The notes under the pieces are model-generated. The model did no database searches and was not told the DNA's origin. It was given only the letters and a program-made list of their open reading frames with translations. This document shows, piece by piece, positions 34,796 through 44,028 of a stretch of DNA of 64,000 nt. Each line of letters starts with the position of its first letter. The first letter of the stretch is position 1. A program made the translations under genes and the position numbers. Origin of the DNA: Actinoallomurus purpureus (GTDB lineage: Bacteria > Actinomycetota > Actinomycetes > Streptosporangiales > Streptosporangiaceae); NCBI RefSeq assembly GCF_024055795.1, contig NZ_JAMXMY010000002.1:248001-312000 (forward strand). Reading direction: 5' to 3'.

Positions 34796-34856
34796 TCCCC
34801 GCGTACCCGCGGGGGAAGCGGTCCCAACGCGGCGGTCGACGTTCCAACCGCCGCGT
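34796..34856. promoter_or_regulatory. Paired hairpins in the rplK leader
   Basis: CCCCGCG/CGCGGGG (34797-34814, 4-base loop) and ACGCGGCGGT/ACCGCCGCGT (34827-34856) lie between nusG and rplK. They could be an attenuator or a binding site for ribosomal protein L1, which represses this operon in other bacteria. The role is inferred from position. Confidence 0.4.
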
Positions 34857-34910
34857 CGCCCCACCGTGGGAGTAGGGGCCGGCGAACCAATCGGAACGAA
34901 GGGGTGAGGC

Positions 34911-35345
34911 ATGCCTCCCAAGAAGAAGAAGATCTCCGCGGTCGTCAAGGTCCAGCTGCAGGCCGGCCAGGCGACGCCCGCACCGCCGGTGGGTACCGCC
35001 CTCGGCCCGCACGGCGTCAACATCATGGACTTCTGCAAGCAGTACAACGCTGCGACCGAGTCCCAGCGCGGCAACGTCATCCCCGTAGAGATCACCATCT
35101 ACGAGGACCGCTCGTTCACGTTCGTCACCAAGACCCCGCCAGCCGCGCAGCTGATCAAGAAGGCCGCCGGCGTCGACAAGGGCAGCGGCGAGCCGCACAA
35201 GAGCAAGGTCGGCTCGATCACCCGCGACCAGCTCCGGGACATCGCCGCCACCAAGATGCCGGACCTCAACGCGAACTCGCCCGAGCAGGCACAGAAGATC
35301 ATCGCCGGCACCGCCCGTTCCATGGGCATCACCGTCGCCGACTGA
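34911..35345 (+). CDS. rplK: 50S ribosomal protein L11
   Basis: 144 residues, standard length. The N-terminal domain carries [19 protein letters not shown] and [16 protein letters not shown]. The C-terminal rRNA-binding domain has [21 protein letters not shown]11 forms the GTPase-associated stalk base on 23S rRNA and is the site of thiostrepton action. A clear GAAGGGGTGAGG ribosome site precedes the ATG. Operon with rplA. Confidence 0.97.
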   Translation: MPPKKKKISAVVKVQLQAGQATPAPPVGTALGPHGVNIMDFCKQYNAATESQRGNVIPVEITIYEDRSFTFVTKTPPAAQLIKKAAGVDKGSGEPHKSKVGSITRDQLRDIAATKMPDLNANSPEQAQKIIAGTARSMGITVAD

Positions 35346-35421
35346 TCCCGCGGCGAACCAGTAAATCGGTGGGAGGGCCGAGCGCCGGCCCGTACCACGA
35401 GCTCCACGACAGGAGAGAGAA

Positions 35422-36147
35422 ATGAAGCGCAGCAAGGCGTACCGCAACGCCGACACCAAGATCGACAAGTCGGCGCTGTACAGCCCGGCCGAGGCCGTGA
35501 AGCTGGCCAAGGAGACCACGTCGAGCAAGTTCGACGCCACCGTCGAGGTCGCGTTCCGGCTCGGGGTGGACCCCCGTAAGGCCGACCAGATGGTCCGCGG
35601 CACCGTCAACCTGCCGCACGGCACCGGTAAGACCGCCCGCGTGCTGGTCATCGCCGGTGGCGCCAAGGCCGACGAGGCCCGCGAGGCCGGCGCCGACCAC
35701 GTCGGTTCCGACGACATGATCGAGCGGATCCAGGGCGGCTGGCTCGACTTCGACGCCGTCGTGGCGACGCCGGACATGATGGGCAAGGTCGGCCGGCTCG
35801 GCCGCGTGCTCGGCCCCCGTGGCCTCATGCCGAACCCGAAGACCGGCACCGTCACCCCCGACGTGGCCAAGGCCGTCTCCGAGATCAAGGGCGGCAAGAT
35901 CGAGTTCCGCGTGGACCGCCACGGGAACCTGCACTTCATCGCCGGCAAGACGTCCTTCAGCGAGCAGCAGCTCGTGGAGAACTACGCCGCCGCGCTGGAG
36001 GAGATCCTGCGGCTCAAGCCGTCGGCGGCCAAGGGGCGCTACATCAAGAAGGCGACCCTGAGCACGACGATGGGCCCGGGCATCCCGGTCGACCCGAACA
36101 TCACGCGCAACCTCACCGCGGATTTCGAAGACGCCGCGGCGAGCTGA
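35422..36147 (+). CDS. rplA: 50S ribosomal protein L1
   Basis: 241 residues, normal length. It has [13 protein letters not shown]-like opening residues, [20 protein letters not shown], the [16 protein letters not shown] signature and the closing [16 protein letters not shown]1 forms the mobile stalk at the E site and, in many bacteria, represses translation of the rplK-rplA message. AGGAGAGAGAA precedes the start. A strong terminator follows. Confidence 0.97.
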   Translation: MKRSKAYRNADTKIDKSALYSPAEAVKLAKETTSSKFDATVEVAFRLGVDPRKADQMVRGTVNLPHGTGKTARVLVIAGGAKADEAREAGADHVGSDDMIERIQGGWLDFDAVVATPDMMGKVGRLGRVLGPRGLMPNPKTGTVTPDVAKAVSEIKGGKIEFRVDRHGNLHFIAGKTSFSEQQLVENYAAALEEILRLKPSAAKGRYIKKATLSTTMGPGIPVDPNITRNLTADFEDAAAS

Positions 36148-36159
36148 CGCATCAGCGGT

Positions 36160-36196
36160 CACGAAGGGGCGCTCCCGTACGGGGCGCCCCTTCGTG
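36160..36196 (+). terminator. Terminator of rplK-rplA
   Basis: CACGAAGGGGCGC and GCGCCCCTTCGTG form a perfect 13-bp stem with an 11-base loop, 12 bases after the rplA stop. Confidence 0.85.
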
Positions 36197-36356
36197 CGTT
36201 CCCGTGTACGACTTACGTCTGACGCGAAATGAGGAGATCTGGTCCCCCCGGGGGATGTTTACAAGATCTCTGGAGGTAACACTCGATAGTGCTGGAACCA
36301 GGCGTTCGCGCTCTCACGAGCCGGGGGCCGTACGCGACTCGCAGGAGGGTTCACAC

Positions 36357-37214
36357 ATGGTTCGTCGATATGCCGTGGGCACGGCCGCTGGTGCCGCCCT
36401 GATGGTCTCTCTCGCCGGGTGCGGGGGCGCCGCCAGGGGAGGCGGCGCCGACGCCGTGAACGTATCCGCCGCCCAGGCGATCGGCCTGGCGGCTCAGAAG
36501 ACCAGTACCGTCAAGTCCTACAAGGTCGACATCACCGAGAGCGGCAGCGGGCAGGCGGCCTCCAAGGCGCACGGCGTCGTCCAGGTCCGGCTGCGCCCGG
36601 ACCTCGCCGCCGTCGGCACCCTCGACCAGGCCGGCTTCGGCGGCCACTCGGTGGAGTCCGGGCTGCGCGCCATCCTTCTCGGCGACAACATCTACGGGAA
36701 GGTCCCCTCGCAGCTCACACAGTTCACCGGCGGCAAGCCGTGGGTGAAGTTCTCGGTCTCGAAGGCTGCGCAGCAGGCCGGCGTGGACCTGAACGCGATC
36801 CTCAAGCAGGCCGACCCCGCCCAGCAGACGAAGATCTTCACCAGCTCGAAGGACGTGCGCAAGGCCGGCACCCAGACGATCGATGGGGTGAAGACCACCC
36901 ACTACACCGGGACGATCACCGCGAAGGACGCCGCGGCGCAGCTCAACGGCAAGGCCAAGCAGTCGTTCCAGGACCTCTACCAGAAGAGCGGCGCGAAGAG
37001 CGTCGCGTTCGACCTGTGGGTCGGCGCGGACAACCTGCCGCGCAAGCTCACGGCGAAGAGCGCCGCGTCCGATGGCGCGGCCACCGCCACCATGATCTAC
37101 AGCGACTACAACAAGTCCTTCAGCGTCTCCGCGCCGCCGGCGAACCAGGTCGCCGACGGCAACAGCCTGACGCAGTCCTGGGGAGGCGGCCACTCCCCGC
37201 GCCTGCCTGGCTAG
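36357..37214 (+). CDS. Lipoprotein, LppX/LprG-like, copy 1
   Basis: 285 residues from ATG 36357, with GGAGG upstream. The signal peptide ends in the lipobox LAGC, so it should be anchored to the outer face of the membrane. The rest has the half-barrel beta pattern of the LppX/LprAFG family, whose hydrophobic cavity carries lipids. SSKDVRKAGTQTIDGVKTTH is almost the same as in the second copy at 41360-42199. The lipid cargo is unknown; one thought is co-operation with the downstream Mce system, but that is a guess. Confidence 0.8.
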   Translation: MVRRYAVGTAAGAALMVSLAGCGGAARGGGADAVNVSAAQAIGLAAQKTSTVKSYKVDITESGSGQAASKAHGVVQVRLRPDLAAVGTLDQAGFGGHSVESGLRAILLGDNIYGKVPSQLTQFTGGKPWVKFSVSKAAQQAGVDLNAILKQADPAQQTKIFTSSKDVRKAGTQTIDGVKTTHYTGTITAKDAAAQLNGKAKQSFQDLYQKSGAKSVAFDLWVGADNLPRKLTAKSAASDGAATATMIYSDYNKSFSVSAPPANQVADGNSLTQSWGGGHSPRLPG

Positions 37215-37274
37215 AAGCCGGAAGCGACCCGCGGCGGCCTCGCCGCGGGTCGCGCCGACCGGGCGGACGGGTGA

Positions 37275-38600
37275 CTAGTCCCCCCGGCGATCTGGCTCCG
37301 TCGCGGTCGTGCCGGACTCCTTCACCAGACCGAGGCGGTCCGCGACGATATAGAGGACGAAGGCCAGGATCAGGGCGTTGACGCTGCTGATCCCCACGGG
37401 GGCGTACTTGGCGGTGAGCGCGGAGACCGCCCAGATCACGAGCGTCGCCGGCACCCAGGTGGGCATGGCGTCGGGTGCCTGTTCGGCGTCGCGGCTCCTG
37501 GCGAGGTCAGGTCTCCACCGGCGCACGACGAAGTACTCGGCGACCATGATGCCGGGGATCGGCGGGAAGGCCACGCCGAGCAGGTCCAGGAATTCGGTGA
37601 ATCGCTGCAGGATGCCGCCTGCCGCCAGCACGGAGCCGAGGACACCGACGACCAGTGTGGCCAGGGCACGCGGAATGCGCCTGCCGAAGACCGTGGCGAC
37701 GAAGTTCACCAGGCCGAGCCCGGAGGAGTACAGGTTCCAGTCATTGATCTTGAGCGTGCCCAGCGTGATGACGAGGACACCCGCCCATCCCACGGACGAG
37801 GTCACGATCGCGATGACGTCGTTGGTGTTGAAGGCGTGCGCGAGCAGGACCCCGGACAGGCTGAAGATGTACTCGCCGAGGCCGATGCCGACGATGGTCT
37901 GCTTCACGACGTCGGCCATGCCACGGTTGTAGCGGGTCATGTCCGGGGTCATGACGGCACCGACGATGAAACCGCCGGCGACGAGCGTCGTTCCCTCGAG
38001 CAACGTCATGGGCGGCCCTGAGGGCGCGGCCGCCACCAGGGCCTTGAGCGGGTGCCCGATCAGCGCCGCGCCGATCGCCCAGGTCACCAAGATCATGAAC
38101 GCGGGCACGGCCACGTAGGCGGTCCACGCCATGCTGTGGAAGCCGAACACCGCGATGACCGTCACGACAAGGCCCATGCACAGGGAGAGCACCGGAACGG
38201 CCGTGGAGGAGGCATGCAACAGGTGCGCCAGGCCCTCGGCCGACACCGCCGTCTGGACGCCGAACCAGCCGATGAGACTGATGCCGATGGCCAGGCCGAT
38301 CAGGGCGGAGCCGCTGCGGCCGAACCCGGTCCAGCGGGCGAGCATGGACGTGGACATCCCTTCGCGGACGCCGATGATCCCCACGAAGATCGAGACGAGT
38401 TCGAGGACGACGGCGCCCAGGGTGATCGCCCAGAAGGCGGCCCAGAAGCGCATGCCGAAGCCGAGAGTGGCGCCGAGCAGGAACTGGCTGAGCGCGGACA
38501 ACTGCCCGAAGCGCTGCAGTGCGACGGACCACCATGAATAACGGGCTTGGGCGGGTACGCGCGTGAGGGCGTAATCCTCGACCGCGGCGGTCTTGTTCAT
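37275..38600 (-). CDS. NCS1-family purine/cytosine permease
   Basis: 441 residues from ATG 38600, with GAGGG upstream. About 12 hydrophobic helices are visible. Family features include RYSWWSVALQRFGQLSALSQ, the helix-1 to helix-3 glycine pattern, and VGAVMTPDMTRYNR in the middle. NCS1 carriers take up cytosine, purines, allantoin or thiamin precursors with H+ or Na+. The CodB-like sequence suggests a nucleobase, but no catabolic gene is adjacent. It is divergent from the LuxR-type regulator, which may control it. Confidence 0.85.
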   Translation of the reverse strand: MNKTAAVEDYALTRVPAQARYSWWSVALQRFGQLSALSQFLLGATLGFGMRFWAAFWAITLGAVVLELVSIFVGIIGVREGMSTSMLARWTGFGRSGSALIGLAIGISLIGWFGVQTAVSAEGLAHLLHASSTAVPVLSLCMGLVVTVIAVFGFHSMAWTAYVAVPAFMILVTWAIGAALIGHPLKALVAAAPSGPPMTLLEGTTLVAGGFIVGAVMTPDMTRYNRGMADVVKQTIVGIGLGEYIFSLSGVLLAHAFNTNDVIAIVTSSVGWAGVLVITLGTLKINDWNLYSSGLGLVNFVATVFGRRIPRALATLVVGVLGSVLAAGGILQRFTEFLDLLGVAFPPIPGIMVAEYFVVRRWRPDLARSRDAEQAPDAMPTWVPATLVIWAVSALTAKYAPVGISSVNALILAFVLYIVADRLGLVKESGTTATEPDRRGD

Positions 38601-38782
38601 CGGGCCCTCAACTCGAGGTACGTGTGGCGCGGGAACCGGCGGAACGCGCGCTGCGACTGTCACCACATGTGAGCCGGGTTACTCTCAGTGTCCACCATGG
38701 CCGGCGCGGCTGAATGTCGCCCGCCCATTCCGCGGGGGATTCGCCAGAGAGGGCGTTCGACCTGCGTATTAGGCTGTACGGC

Positions 38783-41206
38783 ATGGGTCCAGCCTGTGGG
38801 CTTGGCCACCCGAACGTGCCCAGATTCCTGACCACCTTCGTCGGACGCCAGCGCGAGGTGGCGGACATCAAAGGCATGTTCGCGGGCAGCCGGCTGGTCA
38901 CGCTGACGGGCGTCGGCGGGGTCGGTAAGACGCGCCTCGCGCTACAGGTCGCCGGAAGACTCGACCATGCCTTTCCGGACGGCGTCCGGTTCGTCGGCCT
39001 GGCCAAGCTGACCGATCCCGGCGTGCTCGTCCATGTTCTCGCTGCGGCACTCGGGCTGCGTGACGAGATCGGCCAGTGGGACCCGTCGGCACTCGCCGAC
39101 CGGTTGAGCGACCGGCAGCTGCTGATCGTGCTGGACAACTGCGAGCACCTGATCGACGCGTGTGCGCTGCTGGTCGGTGCGATATTGCGTGGAGCCGCTG
39201 GGGTCCGGGTCCTCGCCACGAGCCGTGAGCCCCTGTCGATTCCGGGTGAGCAACTGGTGCAGGTGCCGCCACTGGCGCTGCCGGACGCCGAGACCCCACC
39301 TCCGCTGGAATGTCTGACGCGGTGCGACAGCGTACGCCTCTTCGCGGAGCGGGCGGCTCAGGTGCTCTCTGGTTTCACCGTGGGCAAGGACAACCGGGCG
39401 ACGGTGACCGATATCTGCCGGCAGCTGGACGGGATTCCACTCGCCATCGAGCTGGCGGCGGCGCAGCTGCGGTCGCTCTCGCTCGAACAACTGCGCGACG
39501 GGCTACGGGACCGCTTCCGACTGCTGCGGGCCGAAGGGCAGGACCTGCCGGACCGGCAACGGACACTGCAGGCACTCATCGCGTGGAGCTACCAGCTGTG
39601 CTCGGCCAAGGAGCGGACGGTATGGATCCGGTCGTCGGTGTTCCGGGGGGGATTCGATCTGGAGGCCGCGGAGGCGGTCTGCTCCGATGACGGCCTGTCA
39701 GCCGACGAGAAGTGCGACCAGGTCGGGGGGCTGACGGCCGATGAGGTGTTCGAGCAGGTCGGTGGGCTGATCGATAAGTCGGTCCTGTTGTGCCAGGAGC
39801 ACAACGGACGGACCAGGTACCGGATGTTGGAGACGCTGAGCGAGTACGGCGCCGCCCGCTTGGGCGAATCCGGTGAGGCCGGAGCGGTGATGCGACGGCA
39901 CCGGGATTGGTACCGGCAACTGGCGGGGCGTGTGGCCGGCGAGATCTTCGGTCCCGACCAGCTCGAATGGTTCACGCGCCTGCGCGTCGATCATGCGAAC
40001 CTGCGCGTGGCGCTGGAGTGCGACTCGACCGATCCCGGCCAGGCCGAAGCCGTTCAGCGGGTGGCCGCGGATCTGCGGTCCTACTGGCTGGTGACGGGGT
40101 TCCTCGGTGAGGGACGCCGGGTGCTGGACCGCGCACTCGCGTTGGACACCCGGCCGACCCGGGCGCGCGCCGCGGCGCTGTGGGTCGATGCCTGGCTCGC
40201 GCTCATGCAGGGAGATCTGGACGCCGCGCGGCCGCTTCTGAAGGAGAGCGGTGATCTGGCCGAGAAGGTGGGCGACGAGGTGGCCGGGGCCTGGGCGACG
40301 CAGCTCAGCGGATACGCCGCGATGGGCGCCGGTGAACTGACGCAGGCCGAGTCGATGTACCGGGCCGCGCTTCCCCACCACCGGGCCACCGACGACGAAC
40401 TGGGCATCGTCTGCGCGCTGGACCGGATGGCGGTACTGGCCGCTCTCAACGAGGACTTCGCCACCGGGATCGTGTTCTGCGAGGAGGCTCTCGCCCTCTG
40501 CGAAGCCCGCGGTGAGCGATTCAACCGGGCCGTCATGCTGTGGGTGCTCAGCCTGCTGCACTGGAGGCGGGGGGACACCGCGGATGCGCGCGCCGCGGCC
40601 ACGGAGAGCATCCGCCTCGCGTCGCCGTTCGACGATCCGATCGCCCTCGCCCGGGCGATGGAGGTGCTCGCCTGGATCATCGCCGCGGAAGGACCGCCTG
40701 AACGGGCCGCCACGCTGTTCGGTGCGCTGGACGGGCTGTGGCGGTCGTTCGGCGGAGCTCCGTTCCCCTACCTGCGGTGCTACCACGACGAGTGCGTGGC
40801 CAAGACACGCGAGGTTCTCGGAGCCGTCGCTTACGGCGCCGCCTTCCAACGGGGCGGGCTCATTCCCCGCGCGAGGCTGCTCGCCTACGCGCTCGGCGAG
40901 TCGGCGCCCGATGCCCCGATGACCTCGGACACCTTGGTGACGACGGACGGCCGGCGCGGGACCTACCTGACCCACCGGGAACGCCAGATCGCCGAGCTCA
41001 TCGCCCAGGGATTGAGCAACAAGCAGATCGCCGCGCGGCTACTGATCGCCCAGCGCACCGCCGAGAGCCACGTCGAGCACGTGCTCGGCAAGCTCGGCTT
41101 CACCTCCCGCGCGCAGATCGCCGCGTGGGTCGTACAGGACCGCCCGACTTCGTCGTCCGCCGCGGAGCCGGAACCGCCCGGCGGGTCGAGGACCTGGGCG
41201 TCCTGA
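38783..41206 (+). CDS. LuxR-family regulator with NB-ARC-like ATPase and TPR region
   Basis: 807 residues from ATG 38783; a longer in-frame start at 38714 is less likely. The Walker A motif GVGGVGKT is at 43-50 and a Walker B-like LLIVLDNCEHL follows. RQLDGIPLAIELAAA is typical of AfsR/NB-ARC proteins. The middle, about 430-730, is built of TPR-like helices. A LuxR helix-turn-helix closes the protein (LTHRERQIAELIAQGLSNKQ, then IAARLLIAQRTAESHVEHVL). The protein probably senses a ligand or partner and activates by oligomerising. The divergent permease gene is the nearest candidate target. Confidence 0.88.
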   Translation: MGPACGLGHPNVPRFLTTFVGRQREVADIKGMFAGSRLVTLTGVGGVGKTRLALQVAGRLDHAFPDGVRFVGLAKLTDPGVLVHVLAAALGLRDEIGQWDPSALADRLSDRQLLIVLDNCEHLIDACALLVGAILRGAAGVRVLATSREPLSIPGEQLVQVPPLALPDAETPPPLECLTRCDSVRLFAERAAQVLSGFTVGKDNRATVTDICRQLDGIPLAIELAAAQLRSLSLEQLRDGLRDRFRLLRAEGQDLPDRQRTLQALIAWSYQLCSAKERTVWIRSSVFRGGFDLEAAEAVCSDDGLSADEKCDQVGGLTADEVFEQVGGLIDKSVLLCQEHNGRTRYRMLETLSEYGAARLGESGEAGAVMRRHRDWYRQLAGRVAGEIFGPDQLEWFTRLRVDHANLRVALECDSTDPGQAEAVQRVAADLRSYWLVTGFLGEGRRVLDRALALDTRPTRARAAALWVDAWLALMQGDLDAARPLLKESGDLAEKVGDEVAGAWATQLSGYAAMGAGELTQAESMYRAALPHHRATDDELGIVCALDRMAVLAALNEDFATGIVFCEEALALCEARGERFNRAVMLWVLSLLHWRRGDTADARAAATESIRLASPFDDPIALARAMEVLAWIIAAEGPPERAATLFGALDGLWRSFGGAPFPYLRCYHDECVAKTREVLGAVAYGAAFQRGGLIPRARLLAYALGESAPDAPMTSDTLVTTDGRRGTYLTHRERQIAELIAQGLSNKQIAARLLIAQRTAESHVEHVLGKLGFTSRAQIAAWVVQDRPTSSSAAEPEPPGGSRTWAS

Positions 41207-41359
41207 CGGATCCACGGATCGGCGCGTCATCGGCGGCAAGGACGATTTGAGTGCCGGATCACAAGATCGAACCAGTCGTGCCGCTGCAGCGTCCAACTCC
41301 CGTCCGACCGCGTACGACTGCCGTTCAGCGTGCGCACATCGACTTCGAAGGAAACGCTG

Positions 41360-42199
41360 ATGATTCGCCGAAACGCCGTCTTCGCCGTCACCGGGTCCGT
41401 CCTGGCCCTGTCCCTTGCCGCATGTGGCGGCGAAGGCGGCGGCAAGCAGGCGCACGGAAGCGGGCCGTCGTCCGCCAACGCGGCCCTCGCGGCCGAGCAG
41501 GCCGTGAGCACGGTGTCGCAGAAGGCCAGCGAGATCAAGACGTTCCAGGCCGCAATCTCCTCGCAGACCTCGATGTCCGGGCAGCAGACGCGGATGACCG
41601 GCCGGATCTCCTACCGGCTGAGGCCCAGCCTGGCGATGAAGATGACCATCCCCAGCATGTCGGTCGGCGGGCGGGAGACCGGTGGCCTCCAGGAGATCCT
41701 GCTGGGCGACAACCTGTACATGAAGATGGCGGCGCTCTCGAACCAGAGCGGCGGCAAGGCGTGGGTCAAGATGTCGCTGAGCAAGCTGGGCGCGCGGAGC
41801 GGCATCGACGTCAAGTCGCTGATGAACCAGTCGCAGCAGGCCGACCCCTCGGCCAACGTTCGGATGCTGACCGCCTCCAAGGACGTGCGCAAGGTCGGAG
41901 CCGAGACCGTCGATGGCACGCCGACCACCCACTACCAGGGCACGTACTCCGTCCAGGCGGCGCTGGCCAAGCTCGGCAGCGACCAGCGCGAGAAGATGCA
42001 GCAGCTGATCGCCAAGACCGGGCTGGACAAGATGGAGTTCGACCTGTGGGTCGACGACCAGCAGCTCCCGCGCAAGATGACGGTCAAGAGCCCGGCCGGC
42101 GCCCAGGTACAGACGAGCAGCACGACGACGTACAGCGGCTTCAATAAGCCGGTCTCCATCTCGGCCCCGCCCGCGAGCCAGGTGAAGTCCGCCGGCTGA
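41360..42199 (+). CDS. Lipoprotein, LppX/LprG-like, copy 2
   Basis: 279 residues from ATG 41360, with AAGGAAA upstream. The lipobox is LAAC. The mature protein has the same plan as the first copy: EILLGDNLYMKM, TASKDVRKVGAETVDGTPTTH, then FDLWVDDQQLPRKMTVK. The two are clear paralogues about 5 kb apart. The single-copy syntenic lipoprotein lies between rplA and rplJ in Streptomyces, so this or its sister is the ancestral gene. It should bind a lipid or hydrophobic ligand outside the membrane. Confidence 0.8.
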   Translation: MIRRNAVFAVTGSVLALSLAACGGEGGGKQAHGSGPSSANAALAAEQAVSTVSQKASEIKTFQAAISSQTSMSGQQTRMTGRISYRLRPSLAMKMTIPSMSVGGRETGGLQEILLGDNLYMKMAALSNQSGGKAWVKMSLSKLGARSGIDVKSLMNQSQQADPSANVRMLTASKDVRKVGAETVDGTPTTHYQGTYSVQAALAKLGSDQREKMQQLIAKTGLDKMEFDLWVDDQQLPRKMTVKSPAGAQVQTSSTTTYSGFNKPVSISAPPASQVKSAG

Positions 42200-42295
42200 C
42201 CCAGGGGTTTCATGATCACTGGCCGTTGCCGCGCGACCCCCCGGGCTGCGGCAACCGCCGGTGATAGCGTCTCGGCCGCCGGCCGGGACGCCGAT

Positions 42296-42324
42296 TTGGT
42301 GGTGCGTGCGACATCGCGTACGCT
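42296..42324 (+). promoter_or_regulatory. Candidate rplJ-rplL promoter
   Basis: TTGGTG, a 17-base spacer and TACGCT, about 195 bases upstream of rplJ. This fits the main vegetative sigma pattern of actinomycetes. Confidence 0.5.
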
Positions 42325-42330
42325 GTCAAC

Positions 42331-42517
42331 GCCGAAGACCGCCGGTCGTCACCCACGGGGTGACTGAAGGTCCCGCACAGCGGGCGGCCCGCGTAGGTGA
42401 GATCGAGAGCTGAGACATGACCCGGTGCTGGTCGTGTCCTCCGCCCCGGTGCACCTGCGCCGGGGCGCATCGCATTTTCTGGGCCTTCTCCACCGGCGTA
42501 CATCTGGAAGGAGGCCC
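42331..42517 (+). ncRNA. rplJ (L10) leader
   Basis: A long untranslated leader with several GC-rich inverted repeats, for example CCCCGGTGCACC with TGCGCCGGGGC just before the Shine-Dalgarno region. In other bacteria L10(L12)4 binds the rplJ leader and represses translation. The leader here is of the right length and place, but the binding motif was not modelled. Confidence 0.45.
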
Positions 42518-43093
42518 ATGGCGAGGGCGGACAAGGCGGCGGCGGTCGCCGAGCTCAGGACCGAGTTCGAGAGCTCGAGCGGTGCCGTGCTGACCGAGTA
42601 CCGCGGGCTCACCGTGGCGCAGATCAGTGAGCTGCGCCGATCGCTCGGTGAGAATGCACGTTTCGCCGTGGTGAAGAACACGCTGACCAAGATCGCTGCA
42701 CGCGAGGCCGGGATCACCGAGGAGCTCGAGCAGCTGCTCCAGGGCCCGTCGGCGATCGCGTTCGTCAAGGGCGATGTGGTCGAGGCCGCCAAGGGCCTGC
42801 GTGACTTTGCCAAGGCCAACCCGAACTTGGTGATCAAGGGCGGCGTCGTCGACGGTAAGTCGATGACGTCCGAGGACATCACCACGCTCGCCTCCCTCGA
42901 GTCCCGCGAGGTCCTCCTCGCGAAGCTCGCGGGCGCGATGAAGGCGTCGATGGGCAATGCCGCCGCCGTCTTCAACGCGCTGCCGGTCAAGGCCGCTCAG
43001 CTGGCCGAGGCCCTGCGCGTCAAGCGTGAAGAGGAAGGCGGGGCCACCGAGGCCGCCGCCGAGGCGCCGGCCGAGACGCCGGACGAGGGTTGA
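42518..43093 (+). CDS. rplJ: 50S ribosomal protein L10
   Basis: 191 residues from ATG 42518, preceded by GGAAGGAGG. It opens [17 protein letters not shown] and has the conserved [19 protein letters not shown] and [11 protein letters not shown] motifs. The C-terminal helix binds the L7/L12 dimers, and the tail is rich in Ala/Glu. With L12 it forms the stalk that recruits translation factors. Confidence 0.97.
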   Translation: MARADKAAAVAELRTEFESSSGAVLTEYRGLTVAQISELRRSLGENARFAVVKNTLTKIAAREAGITEELEQLLQGPSAIAFVKGDVVEAAKGLRDFAKANPNLVIKGGVVDGKSMTSEDITTLASLESREVLLAKLAGAMKASMGNAAAVFNALPVKAAQLAEALRVKREEEGGATEAAAEAPAETPDEG

Positions 43094-43168
43094 TCCCGCG
43101 GTCGTAACAGACCTGAAGTACCCCACCCGCTCGAGCGACGCGGGTTTTCAACAGGAGGAAGCAACACC

Positions 43169-43552
43169 ATGGCGAAGCTCAGCACGGACGAGCTGCTCGA
43201 CACTTTCAAGGAGATGACCCTTCTCGAGCTCTCCGAGTTCGTGAAGCAGTTCGAGGAGACCTTCGACGTCAAGGCCGCCGCCCCGGTCGCGGTTGCCGCC
43301 GCCGCCGCCCCGGGTGCCGCTGCCGAGGCCCCCGAGGAGCAGGACGAGTTCGACGTCATCCTCGAGGCCGCCGGTGACAAGAAGATCCAGGTCATCAAGG
43401 AGGTTCGCGCCCTCACGAGCCTCGGCCTGAAGGAGGCCAAGGACCTGGTCGACGGCGCGCCGAAGGCGCTGCTGGAGAAGGTCAACAAGGAAGCGGCCGG
43501 CAAGGCCAAGGAGGCCCTGGAGAAGGCCGGCGCGACGGTCTCCGTCAAGTAA
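43169..43552 (+). CDS. rplL: 50S ribosomal protein L7/L12
   Basis: 127 residues. It has an N-terminal dimerisation region ([20 protein letters not shown]), an alanine-rich hinge, and a C-terminal domain with [20 protein letters not shown] and [17 protein letters not shown]. It contacts elongation factors during translation. A terminator hairpin follows at 43587-43616. Confidence 0.97.
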   Translation: MAKLSTDELLDTFKEMTLLELSEFVKQFEETFDVKAAAPVAVAAAAAPGAAAEAPEEQDEFDVILEAAGDKKIQVIKEVRALTSLGLKEAKDLVDGAPKALLEKVNKEAAGKAKEALEKAGATVSVK

Positions 43553-43586
43553 GGCGTCTTCTCCCGCGCTTTCTCAGCGCTCTCGG

Positions 43587-43616
43587 AGGGCGGTCACCCA
43601 TGCGGGTGGCCGCCCT
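43587..43616 (+). terminator. Terminator of rplJ-rplL
   Basis: AGGGCGGTCACCC and GGGTGGCCGCCCT form a 13-bp stem with one G-T type mismatch and a 4-base loop, 34 bases after rplL. Confidence 0.75.
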
Positions 43617-43663
43617 TCGGCGTTCCCGCGGCGACGTCTCGCGAAGCGCAACGGTGAACCAGG

Positions 43664-43692
43664 TTACCGATCAAGCGCTTGGTTGATACCCT
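43664..43692 (+). promoter_or_regulatory. Candidate mce operon promoter with KstR2-like operator
   Basis: TTACCG, 17-base spacer, TACCCT. The spacer contains ATCAAGCGCTTGGT (43670-43683), whose core CAAGCGCTTG is a perfect palindrome. This matches the motif AnCAAGnnCTTGnT reported for the TetR-type repressor KstR2 of mycobacteria. The start codon of mkl is about 340 bases further on, so another promoter nearer the gene may exist. Confidence 0.5.
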
Positions 43693-44028
43693 GTGGGTCA
43701 TGCAAGTGATCGTTTCCGAACGCTCCGTGCGTGTTTCGGGGTCCCGCCCGCCGGGCGACCTCTTCCCAAGGGCGCTGTTGGACCACTAGTCTCATAACTC
43801 TGACGCGAGTAACGATCCGCTTACAAGGCAGTCTCCGTGCCGATGACTACGGCTTTACCTCTTCCATTCGAGCGAGGGATGACTACGGTAGGTTGACGCG
43901 GCACGCACGATGGCCCCCCGCCACTGTTCTGTGGCTCTGTGTGATCCGGTAACGCGCGGCAACGTAACCCATCGGTAACTCGCTCGTTGTACCGGACACC
44001 CCTGGGCCGGCTGGACGAAAGGTGACGA

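Noticed and set aside
38630-38780. CACATGTG palindrome as a LuxR operator
   Set aside because: Eight bases alone are too short to support a site claim in the divergent intergenic region.
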